A DNA stretch of 64,000 nt from Saprospiraceae bacterium (lineage in GTDB: Bacteria; Bacteroidota; Bacteroidia; Chitinophagales; Saprospiraceae): assembly GCA_020628095.1 (NCBI GenBank), contig JAHDFP010000005.1, forward strand, positions 211,373-275,372. The letters are read 5' to 3'. The position numbers were made by a program, and so were the translations under genes. Each line of letters opens with the position of its first letter. The stretch's first letter is position 1. The notes beneath the pieces are model-generated. The model searched no databases and was not told the DNA's origin. It saw nothing but the letters and a program-made list of their open reading frames with translations. This document shows positions 27,082 to 36,225 of the stretch, in pieces.

Positions 27082-27848
27082 TGGGCTGGGACATCATCAA
27101 CATATTGTCGCCCCCCGAAAAGAGTCTACTCCAACGTAGATTGACGAAAGTATTTTTTACAAAAAACTTCCAACTCAAAGCAGGGGAAAAACGACTGCTG
27201 AACAATAATATAAAATCAATGCAATGGTTAGCCAGTCTAAAACCAGCGACTTGTAATGTTGCTGCATCTATGACAGATGAATATGCTTTTGATGAGATAC
27301 AGATTTTTACAGTACAACTGGATGATAGTGACTTTGAAAAACAATGCAAGGCAGTATCAGAATTTATTCAACGTCATGTGCCATATCAAATATTGATGGT
27401 CATAGAATCAGAAAACCAATTAGCATTTTCTACTACGGATAAACGCATCAATCAATCTGATAAGTCCAAACGAACCATAGAATCCTTTTATCATACACCA
27501 GCCATTAATAAACTTTATAAGCGAGATGTAGATTCATCATTCACAGATGCTTTACATTTTAGACAGGTGCAAAAAGATTCATTAGCTACCGTGTATCAGT
27601 CCTATATCAATGCTATTATCCAATATCAGGCTGCATGTATCACAGGTACTTACATTACTCATGACCATAAGAGAACCACAGAGGATATGGCGGTGCTGAA
27701 AGAAATACAAAACATAGAAACAGAAATCATTAGCCTGAAAAGTCAGCTAAAGAAGGAATCCCAATTTAATCGAAAGATGGAGAAGAATGTGGAGCTGCAA
27801 AAGAAGAAAAACCATATTGAAGAACTTAAAGCTAAGTTGTCCCTATGA
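27081..27848 (+). CDS. DUF4391 family protein
   Basis: A 255-residue protein recognised as DUF4391 by its start (LLQRRLTKVFFTKNF) and the IKSMQWLASLKPATCNV and VPYQILMVIESENQLAFS segments. The C-terminus is coiled coil. DUF4391 genes are nearly always found between an SNF2-like helicase and a type III methyltransferase; the molecular role is unknown. It begins inside the helicase stop (TAATG) and overlaps the RhuM gene by 4 bp. Confidence 0.8.
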   Translation: MGWDIINILSPPEKSLLQRRLTKVFFTKNFQLKAGEKRLLNNNIKSMQWLASLKPATCNVAASMTDEYAFDEIQIFTVQLDDSDFEKQCKAVSEFIQRHVPYQILMVIESENQLAFSTTDKRINQSDKSKRTIESFYHTPAINKLYKRDVDSSFTDALHFRQVQKDSLATVYQSYINAIIQYQAACITGTYITHDHKRTTEDMAVLKEIQNIETEIISLKSQLKKESQFNRKMEKNVELQKKKNHIEELKAKLSL

Positions 27849-28849
27849 GCGAAAGTCAATTGATTATATATGAGAATGAGGATGGTAACATCAGACTGGA
27901 TGTAATACTGGAAAATGAGACCGTATGGCTGAATAGACAGCAAATGGCAAAGCTATTTGATAGAGATGTTAAGACCATTGGTAAACATGTAAATAATCTG
28001 TTTGATGAAGGAGAGTTGACTAAAGATTCAGTTATCGCAAATTTTGCGACAACTGCCACAGATGGTAAAACCTACAATGTAGACCATTATAATCTGGACG
28101 TTATCATATCCGTCGGATATAGAGTCAAGTCTAAGCAAGGTACAGCTTTCAGAATATGGGCAACCCAAAGACTCAGAGAATACATCGTCAAAGGCTTTGT
28201 GCTAAACGATGCCAGATTCAAGTCTGGTAACTCTATGAACTACTTTGATGAGTTACAGGAGCGGATAAGAGAGATACGCTTATCAGAGCGATTTTTTTAT
28301 CAAAAGATTAAGGACATCTACACCACAAGTATAGACTATGATGCTAAAGACCCTAAGACCGTAGAGTTCTTTAAGGTAGTCCAGAATAAACTCTTGTGGG
28401 CTATCAGCGAACATACCGCAGCAGAACTGGTGTATCGTAGAGTGGATGCTACACTACCCTTGATGGGTATGCTATCCTATGATAAGGAAGGCACAAAATC
28501 CATCAGGAAATCTGATGTAAGTGTGGCTAAGAATTACCTGAACGAAGATGAAATGAAACTGCTTGGCTTACTGGTCGAACAATATCTGGCATTTGCAGAG
28601 ACGATGGCACAGCAACGTCAACCCATGTATATGAAAGACTGGACAGAGCGACTGGATAACATCTTACAGCTCAATGGTCGTGAACTGCTCAACCATGCAG
28701 GTAATATCAGTCACCAGATGGCAGTGGATAAATCAACAGAAGAATACAGCAAGTATAGAGCTGAACAAAAGAAAATAGAATCTGAATCTTCACTGAAAGA
28801 ATTGGAATCAGATATTATAAAATTGAAGAAGAATAATCCTGATAAATAA
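27845..28849 (+). CDS. rhuM: RhuM-family protein
   Basis: A 334-residue protein of the RhuM family: an N-terminal DNA-binding-like domain (VWLNRQQMAKLFDRDVKTIGKHVNNLFDEGEL), then the conserved YNLDVIISVGYRVKSKQGTAFRIWATQRLREYI block, and a helical C-terminal part. RhuM was named as a virulence protein of Salmonella, but homologues are common in restriction islands, where their role is unknown. It sits between DUF4391 and the methyltransferase with overlap of 4 bp and a gap of 1 bp. Confidence 0.85.
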   Translation: MSESQLIIYENEDGNIRLDVILENETVWLNRQQMAKLFDRDVKTIGKHVNNLFDEGELTKDSVIANFATTATDGKTYNVDHYNLDVIISVGYRVKSKQGTAFRIWATQRLREYIVKGFVLNDARFKSGNSMNYFDELQERIREIRLSERFFYQKIKDIYTTSIDYDAKDPKTVEFFKVVQNKLLWAISEHTAAELVYRRVDATLPLMGMLSYDKEGTKSIRKSDVSVAKNYLNEDEMKLLGLLVEQYLAFAETMAQQRQPMYMKDWTERLDNILQLNGRELLNHAGNISHQMAVDKSTEEYSKYRAEQKKIESESSLKELESDIIKLKKNNPDK

Positions 28850-28850
28850 T

Positions 28851-30728
28851 ATGAGTATAGACAAAATAGAAAAAGGCGACCCAGCATCCCAGAGTCAAGA
28901 TATAGTAGCCGATAATATATCTAAGCTCAAAGAGCTTTTCCCCGAAATAGTGACCGAAGGAAAAATAGACTTTACTGCACTACAAGAGATACTGGGTGAA
29001 GAAGTAGAATCAGGTGAAGAATATTATAGGTTTACGTGGGCAGGTAAAGCACAAGCCAGAAGAGAAGCCCATAAGCCATCGACTGGTACGCTGAGACCTT
29101 GCAAGGAAGAAAGTGTAGACTGGGATAGTACACAGAATTTATACATCGAAGGTGATAATCTGGAAGTATTAAAACTACTCCAAAAGTCCTATGCTGGTAA
29201 AATCAAGATGATATACATAGACCCACCATACAACACAGGGAAAGATTTTGTGTACAAGGATAACTATAAAGACAATCTAAAGAACTATCAAGAGATAACA
29301 GGTCAGGTTGATAACGATGGAATTATGGTTAGCACCAATACCGATAGCGATGGTCGCTACCATTCTAATTGGCTCAATATGATGTATCCAAGATTGAGGT
29401 TAGCAAGAAATCTTTTGAAAGATGATGGTATAATCTTCATAAGTATTGATGATAACGAACTGAACAATTTGCAAAAATGTTGTAACGACATTTTTGGTCA
29501 ATCCAACTTTGTATTAAACATAATTTGGAAGAAAAGGAATACACCACCCAATGACCAAATAATAGGAACACAACACGATTATATAGTATTATTCTCGAAG
29601 AACAATAATTCTAAAGTATTGTATAGCAAACCAAGAACTGAAAAACAATTAAGCACATTCAAGAATCCTGATAATCACCCTAAAGGTAGATGGACTACTG
29701 GTGACTTGTCAGCAAACGTTAAAGGGGGTAGATATAGTCAAGCGTTAGATTATGAAATAGTGAACCCGAATACAGGACAAGCATTTAAATCTGCAACAGG
29801 AAATTGGCGATTTAACCAACAAAAAATTGAACTATTAATTTCAAATAATGAACTGTATTTTGGTAAAGATGGTAAAGGAAGTCCAAAACTTAAACGGTTT
29901 TTATGTGATGTAAAAGATGGTGTTACTTGGTCATCATTATGGGATTTTGTACCATTTAACACATCTGGTTCAAATGAGATGAAAGAAATATTTGGGGTTT
30001 CAAACATTTTTGAAAACCCAAAACCATCTGGTGTAATCAAGGAATTACTACGATGTGGTTCATAGGATGATGATTTAATTATTGATTTTTTCTCTGGTGC
30101 TGCTACCACTGCTGATAGTTTATTCAGTTTAAATATTGAAGATGGCAGTCAACGCAAATTTATTTTAGTGCAGCTTCCTGAGAAAACAAAAGAAAAAAGT
30201 GAAGCCTATAAGGCAGGTTATAAAACTATTGCTGAAATAGGAAAAGAACGCATCCGCAGGGCAGCCAAAAAAATACTTGAAGAACATCCAGAAAAAGCTA
30301 AGGATTTAGATTTAGGATTTAAAGTATTCAAATTGGACACGTCCAATATCAATGCATGGGACGGCACACCAGATAACTTAGAAGGTGAGTTGCAGTTTGC
30401 CGTAGACAATATTAAGAATGACAGGTCAGAAGAAGATGTGCTGTATGAGATATTATTGAAGTATGGACTTGACCTTACCCTACCCATAGAGCAAAAAGAG
30501 ATAGCTGGTAGTCAGGTTTATAATGTTGGTTATGGTGCATTATTTATTTGCTTGGCAGATAATATCACAAAGGAAATATCGGAAGGTATAGGGGCTTGGA
30601 AAGATAAACTTACACCTGAGATTTGTCGAGTGGTATTCAAGGATAGTGGATTCAAGAGTGATGCTGACAAGAGCAATGCTGTACAGACCTTGAAACGGTT
30701 TGGTATCACGGAAATAAAGTCCATCTGA
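28851..30728 (+). pseudogene. mod: Type III restriction-modification DNA methyltransferase (Mod) with in-frame TAG
   Basis: A 625-codon beta-class N6-adenine methyltransferase. Motif IV is DPPY in MIYIDPPYNTGKDFVYKDNY near residue 126. The target-recognition region follows, and motif I is in DLIIDFFSGAATTADSLF. One TAG at 30063-30065 lies just before DDDLIIDFF and splits the protein after 404 residues; the same frame continues cleanly to 30728. The N-terminal product would have DPPY but no SAM-binding motif I, so it should be inactive unless the codon is read through. It may be a mutation or a base-call error. Confidence 0.82.
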
Positions 30729-30730
30729 TT

Positions 30731-33700
30731 ATGAAGATAAAATTTGATGGCAACTTAGATTATCAGCAACGGGCGATTCAGTCTTTGGTTAATATATTTC
30801 AAGGACAAGAAATCTGTACCAGTAACTTCACCGTCTACTCCCCTTCCTATATTGCCAAGCAACAGACCTTAGACCTAAATGATATAGGTTATGGCAACAG
30901 ATTGACTTTGACCGAAGGTACTATTGTAGAAAATGTACAGAACATACAATTGGCTAACGGATTGAAACCATCCGTACGGGGAGAAGTAGATAGAGATAAG
31001 TTGGACTTTACCTGCGAGATGGAAACTGGTGTCGGTAAGACCTATGTGTATCTGCGTACCATTATGGAACTATATCAGGATTATGGATTCAGCAAGCACA
31101 TCATTGTTGTGCCATCTATCCCTATTAAAGAAGGTGTCTACAAGTCTTTACAGATTACCGAGACCCACTTCAAGGAACTGTATGATAATGTGGACTATCA
31201 CTACTTTATCTATGACAGCAGCAAGTTGAATGAAGTTCGAGACTTTGCCATTAATCCTAAGTTGGAAATTATGGTCATCAATATTGATGCCTTCCGAAAG
31301 AGTTTCGAGAATCCAGATGATGCATCCAAAAAAGCCAACATCATACACCGTTATAATGACAAGCTGGGTTACAAGCCAATTGACCTAATAAAAAATACTA
31401 ACCCTATTGTGTATGTAGACGAGCCACAGTCATCTATTAATACACCATTGGCAAAGAAAGCTGTTGCAGGACTTAATCCAATGATGTTAGTCCGCTACTC
31501 AGCTACCCATAAAGAAAAGGTCAATCTAATGTACAAGTTAGATGCCGTCGATGCCTATGAAAAGAAGTTGGTAAAGCAAATCGAAGTCGCATCAGTAGAA
31601 GCAGAAGGTGCTACCGATATGGCATACCTATGTTTATTAAATGTCAGGAACAAGAATGGCAGTATCGAAGCCCAAGTAGAATTTGATAAACTCCAAAATG
31701 GGAAGATAAAGCGTCAGAAAAAATGGCTAAAACAAAACGATGACTTAGAATCTATTACAGGACGAGAAGAATACGAAGGGTATATTATACAGGACATCTA
31801 TCTGGGAGAAGGCAATGAATATATAGACTTCACCAGCAGACAAGATGTATTAAAATTAGGTGAAGCCATAGGTGCGGTAGATGATAAACAAGTTAAGACC
31901 TTACTCATCCGTAAGACCATAGAAGAGCATCTGGATAAGGAACTGATACTAAATCCTAAAGGCATCAAGGTGCTAAGTCTGTTCTTCATAGATGCTGTGA
32001 AAAATTATCGGGAATATGATGGAGAGGGAAATCCGACGAATGGGTTATATGCAGAAATATTTGAAGAAGAATACAAACGTGCTATCAATAAACCAAAGTA
32101 TCAAAGTCTATTCGGAGAGATAAAGAATAAAGATGTTTTTGCCACTGAGGTTCACAATGGTTACTTCTCCATAGATAAAAAAGGCAAAGCCAGTAACACA
32201 AAAGATAAGTACGAATATTTCAAAGACACCAAAGGAAATACCAAAGCAGACGAGACCACTTATAATCTCATTATGAAGGATAAAGAAAAACTACTGAGCT
32301 TTGATTCTAACCTTCGGTTCATCTTCTCTCATTCAGCATTGAAAGAAGGTTGGGATAATCCCAACGTATTCCAAATATGCACCTTGAAAGAAGCTGGTGC
32401 ATCAGAGATAAGACGTAGACAAGAAATTGGTCGGGGGCTACGATTATGCGTTAACCAAGATGGAGAACGTGTTTATGGACATGATGTAAATACCTTGACG
32501 GTGATGGCTACGGAATCATACAAAGACTTTACGGATAACCTACAAAAAGAAATAGAACAAGATACAGGCATCAGGTTCGGTGTCTTGCAAACCCATAGTT
32601 TCAATAATATCGTCAAAGCCATTAATGAAGATGATGATGTAGAGTTATTAGGTCAAGAACATTCTGAAACTTTATTCGACCACTGCTTACTAAAAGGATA
32701 TATTGATAGAAACGGAAAGGTACAAGACTTACTTCGTATTGCCATCAAGGAAGGCAATGTAGAACTCCCCGAACAGTACACCGAAGATGTCAAGATTAAA
32801 AATCAGATTATCGAGGTACTTAAAAAGGTAGCTGGCAAATTAGAAATTAAAAACAATGCTGATAAGCAGAAGGTAAAGATAAATACCACTGTATTAGAAT
32901 CACCAGAGTTCAAGGCTTTATGGGAACGGGTTAAGTATAAGACCATATTCTCTGTGGACTTTGATAGTGCATCGTTGGTCAAGGCATGTATCGCAGCTCT
33001 TGATGAAGGCTTGAAATTGGTTCGGGGGAAATTGGTTTATACAAAGACAGCATTGGACATTAACGAAGGTGGTGTAGAAGCAGATGAAGATAACCTGCAA
33101 CGCAGTGTTAGCAATCTCGATGTAGAAGTAACACAATTACCAGACATAGTTGGCTACCTGCAAAACGAAACCAATCTTACCAGAAGGTCAATAGTTGATA
33201 TTCTACTGGGAACAAAGAAGCTCCGCTTCTTCAAAATTAATCCCCAGAAATTCATAGAAGAATGTATTAAGATTATCAATGAGCAGATGCAGCTACATAT
33301 TGTAGATGGTATTAAATATGAGAAGATAGGCGATGCATCTTTTTATAGTCAGGAGCTATTCGAAAACCAAGAGCTGTTCGGATATATAGAATCCAATTTA
33401 AAAGAAAGCATAAAGACACCATACGAGTATGTGGTCTATGATAGTAATGTAGAGTCATCACTTATCCAAGAGTTCGAAAACCATGATAACATATCCGTGT
33501 ATGCGAAGCTGCCGTCATGGTTCAAAATAGATACACCATTAGGCACTTATAATCCAGACTGGGCTATCCTATGGAATGACGGGAATGATGAGAAGTTATA
33601 CTTTGTGGTGGAGTCAAAGGGAACAACTGGTCTATTTGATTTACGTACAAAAGAAACGGCTAAGATTAAATGTGGTAAGAGACACTTTGATGCTATCGGG

Positions 33701-33763
33701 ACGGAGATGTTGGTGGTGAATGATATTAATGGTGTTGAGGATTATGTGATGGGGAAAGAGTGA
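30731..33763 (+). CDS. res: Type III restriction endonuclease subunit (Res)
   Basis: A 1010-residue protein. Walker A is METGVGKTYV near residue 98, motif II is YVDEPQSSI, motif III is YSATH, and motif VI is EIRRRQEIGRGLRLCV. The C-terminus has a PD-(D/E)XK nuclease: D in YNPDWAILW near residue 943 and ExK in FVVESKGTTG near residue 962. Res cuts DNA only in complex with Mod, so the TAG in mod would normally silence the pair. It starts 2 bp after mod. Confidence 0.9.
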   Translation: MKIKFDGNLDYQQRAIQSLVNIFQGQEICTSNFTVYSPSYIAKQQTLDLNDIGYGNRLTLTEGTIVENVQNIQLANGLKPSVRGEVDRDKLDFTCEMETGVGKTYVYLRTIMELYQDYGFSKHIIVVPSIPIKEGVYKSLQITETHFKELYDNVDYHYFIYDSSKLNEVRDFAINPKLEIMVINIDAFRKSFENPDDASKKANIIHRYNDKLGYKPIDLIKNTNPIVYVDEPQSSINTPLAKKAVAGLNPMMLVRYSATHKEKVNLMYKLDAVDAYEKKLVKQIEVASVEAEGATDMAYLCLLNVRNKNGSIEAQVEFDKLQNGKIKRQKKWLKQNDDLESITGREEYEGYIIQDIYLGEGNEYIDFTSRQDVLKLGEAIGAVDDKQVKTLLIRKTIEEHLDKELILNPKGIKVLSLFFIDAVKNYREYDGEGNPTNGLYAEIFEEEYKRAINKPKYQSLFGEIKNKDVFATEVHNGYFSIDKKGKASNTKDKYEYFKDTKGNTKADETTYNLIMKDKEKLLSFDSNLRFIFSHSALKEGWDNPNVFQICTLKEAGASEIRRRQEIGRGLRLCVNQDGERVYGHDVNTLTVMATESYKDFTDNLQKEIEQDTGIRFGVLQTHSFNNIVKAINEDDDVELLGQEHSETLFDHCLLKGYIDRNGKVQDLLRIAIKEGNVELPEQYTEDVKIKNQIIEVLKKVAGKLEIKNNADKQKVKINTTVLESPEFKALWERVKYKTIFSVDFDSASLVKACIAALDEGLKLVRGKLVYTKTALDINEGGVEADEDNLQRSVSNLDVEVTQLPDIVGYLQNETNLTRRSIVDILLGTKKLRFFKINPQKFIEECIKIINEQMQLHIVDGIKYEKIGDASFYSQELFENQELFGYIESNLKESIKTPYEYVVYDSNVESSLIQEFENHDNISVYAKLPSWFKIDTPLGTYNPDWAILWNDGNDEKLYFVVESKGTTGLFDLRTKETAKIKCGKRHFDAIGTEMLVVNDINGVEDYVMGKE

Positions 33764-33769
33764 TAAAAA

Positions 33770-33838
33770 ATGAAATTAACCTATTTGAAATTAACGAATT
33801 TTCGAAATCTTGATGGACTTACAATTTTCTTTAATTAA
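33770..33838 (+). pseudogene. 22-codon remnant of a RecF/OLD-like ATPase
   Basis: ATG at 33770 reads MKLTYLKLTNFRNLDGLTIFFN and then stops. This is a clear N-terminus of an AAA ATPase of the RecF/OLD/Wadjet type (MKL..L.L.NFRN......F), but the GxxxxGK loop and everything after is missing. It directly follows res. The likely explanation is deletion of a further operon gene, leaving its first 22 codons. Confidence 0.7.
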
Positions 33839-33889
33839 AATAAAAGCGAAAGAATAACCATATAAATAATTATAAAGTAAACTTCATTA

Positions 33890-34147
33890 ATGGAAAAAAT
33901 AGGTATGGGTTTAAACAGGAAAGGAATAGAAACTAAGAACAAGTATTATCCATTACTTCATGCCGTATACGGTTATATGTCCACTTTTAATCTTTCTCCT
34001 TCCAATATCGAGGAAGATGCTAATTTAAAATTATCAACGGAGACTTGGAGTAAAATTAAAAGACTGGGTAGGGGTAATGTGGAAGAGCATATATCTCCGA
34101 CAGAATACAATAGGTTGCTGACACTAACAAGTTCTTTTGCCAAATAA
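33890..34147 (+). CDS. Small hypothetical protein
   Basis: An 85-residue basic protein. Its middle (LKLSTETWSKIKRLGRGNVEEHISPTEYNRLLTLTSSF) recalls the recognition part of a small helix-turn-helix regulator, but no family is certain. It lies between the res gene remnant and the TPR/AddAB-like operon. The 284-bp stretch after it holds an A/G-rich region without any clear gene. Confidence 0.45.
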   Translation: MEKIGMGLNRKGIETKNKYYPLLHAVYGYMSTFNLSPSNIEEDANLKLSTETWSKIKRLGRGNVEEHISPTEYNRLLTLTSSFAK

Positions 34148-34431
34148 ACTTAAAGAGATGAGGTCTGTTTTAAGACAAAAAAATCCCAAAAAAAAATTTC
34201 GCCTGAGCAAAAATTATGGTATGATTAAAATTAGTGATAAAAAAAAATAAAAAAAATTGGATGTGAATATATTCAGATGTACTCCGATGAGCTTTAAGAA
34301 AAGGTCAAAATAGGGGGGAAGGAAGGGGATACTGATAGAAATATCTCAGGAAAGAGCCACTCCCCTGCTATTGATAAGATTTCAAGGTTTTTAAAATATA
34401 TTCCAATTCTGAACAATTGAAATAAAATAAA

Positions 34432-36210
34432 TTGAAAGAGATAATTAGATTATGTGAAAGGCAACAATTTGATAAAGCACTAAAGCTAATAGATGATGCT
34501 ATTCGAAAGGGTACTGCTGCATCTGAACATCATAGAATAAAGGGGCAAATACTATTTGAGAAAGAGGCTATTGACGAAGCAATTAATAGTCTAACAGACA
34601 GTCTAAAACTGGATTCCAAAAATGAAAATGCACTAATTCTTATTGGTAATATTTATGCCAATGCTAAGAATGATGTGAACACTGCAATGAAATACTTTGA
34701 CCAAGTATTGGAATTGAACTCAACGAATCACATCAGTTTAAATAATATAGCTGGGCTAATTGCTCGCAGTGGTGATTTTGAAACTGCACTACCCTACTTC
34801 GATAAAAGTATAGCGTTAGAACCTAAGTATGCCAATGCACACTACAGTATAGCGTTAAGCAATTTTTATCTAAAGAAATATATCGAGGCTTTTGAAACCT
34901 GTATTAATGCTCTGACCCATTCGAATCATAGGAAGAATGATGAAGAAAAAAATGTGTACCAACAAGCATTCAACTTATCAAAGCAGATATGTGATGGATA
35001 TTTAAGCACCATTAACGAAGAAGAAATTTATCACTCATTTATTGAGGAATTAAGCAAATTGTCAGATTTGCCCATAGAGATAGAAATAGATTCTAAGATT
35101 GCTACACCAGCTAAAATTCTAATTGGCGAGTATCACAACAAGACGAAACATCAAGTTCTTTTACGAAACAAGAATGTAGGTCATAGCTATTATGTGATGC
35201 ATGAGTTGATGCACTTGGCTATGGTGTTTGAAGCCAGAGCAGAACAACAGAATGAATTGTTCAAATCGAACCTAATTACTCGGAGAAAATTTGATGAAAA
35301 GTTCTTTAGTTACAAGAAGGTCTTTGTAAAGAATGGTTTGGACGAAAATGCTCAGAGAGGATTAGCAGACCAGATGTATAATGCCCCATTGGACTTAGTG
35401 ATTGAGTTTAGACTCTATAATGAATATTCAGTATTACGACCCATCCAATATTTAGGCTTAGTAGAATTAACGAAACCAGCCATTGATGGTGCAACAAATC
35501 CCACTTTAAAGAAGGTAATACCACCATTTATCAGAGAAGCCAACATCAAGATGAATGTGACCCAGTTTATCCTTTTGAAGGAATTGTATGGAGTTGATTT
35601 TCTAAATACGATTAAAGAGAAACATTTAAAGAACGCAGGGAAAAAGTTATATGATGATTTCTTGGAAATCAGAGATGACAAATCTGCTGGTGAAGAATAT
35701 GATGTTGTAAGATGGTGGGCGGATGAAATGAACCTATCCAGTTACTTCATATTGGACAAAGAGAATTTTCATAGTTCAAAGCAGAGAGATAAGAACCAAG
35801 TCTACCCTACTGATGAATGGTTGTCTAAATTAGAAGCTGACCCATTTGGACTACATGCAGCGAATCCAATAGAAAATGCCGAAATGCAGAAGTTCATCGA
35901 AGCAAACCAAGATGGGAATATCAATATGGCAGTGGTTATGTATATGCAATCATCACTAAAATATTTAGCAGCCTTATCCCCCGAAAAAATTAAAGAAATA
36001 AGTTTCGAGATTGCTCATCTTGGTAGGACTGGGATAGACCCTAACTCAACAGATACTTATAGCCTTGCAACAGTACCAAATCAAAAATTTACAGGTTGGA
36101 AATTATTAGCATGGATGTACACCAGTTGGTACAAGCATCAACCGTCAATGGTCAAAGAGCTGGGATTAAATTTTGATAATGAATTTAAACTGGCTCAGAA
36201 AGTAGTTTAA
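34432..36210 (+). CDS. TPR protein with HExxH metallopeptidase-like motif
   Basis: A 592-residue protein starting with TTG (an in-frame stop lies 3 codons before). Residues 1-165 form about four TPR-like helical hairpins (NALILIGNIYANAKNDVNTAMKYFDQVLELN). Residues 251-261 read HSYYVMHELMH, which contains HExxH; an E-rich helix follows, as in gluzincin-like peptidases. The rest is helical with no known domain. It starts the operon with the AddB- and AddA-like genes (15 bp before the first). A role as a peptidase or sensor in a DNA-processing defence module is inferred. Confidence 0.65.
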   Translation: MKEIIRLCERQQFDKALKLIDDAIRKGTAASEHHRIKGQILFEKEAIDEAINSLTDSLKLDSKNENALILIGNIYANAKNDVNTAMKYFDQVLELNSTNHISLNNIAGLIARSGDFETALPYFDKSIALEPKYANAHYSIALSNFYLKKYIEAFETCINALTHSNHRKNDEEKNVYQQAFNLSKQICDGYLSTINEEEIYHSFIEELSKLSDLPIEIEIDSKIATPAKILIGEYHNKTKHQVLLRNKNVGHSYYVMHELMHLAMVFEARAEQQNELFKSNLITRRKFDEKFFSYKKVFVKNGLDENAQRGLADQMYNAPLDLVIEFRLYNEYSVLRPIQYLGLVELTKPAIDGATNPTLKKVIPPFIREANIKMNVTQFILLKELYGVDFLNTIKEKHLKNAGKKLYDDFLEIRDDKSAGEEYDVVRWWADEMNLSSYFILDKENFHSSKQRDKNQVYPTDEWLSKLEADPFGLHAANPIENAEMQKFIEANQDGNINMAVVMYMQSSLKYLAALSPEKIKEISFEIAHLGRTGIDPNSTDTYSLATVPNQKFTGWKLLAWMYTSWYKHQPSMVKELGLNFDNEFKLAQKVV

Positions 36211-36225
36211 TCGAATGAGCGAATT

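Noticed and set aside
23696..33763. DISARM or BREX system
   Set aside because: The set XRE, SNF2 helicase, DUF4391, RhuM, Mod and Res is a type III-like arrangement. No DUF1998, PglZ or BrxC-like gene was seen.
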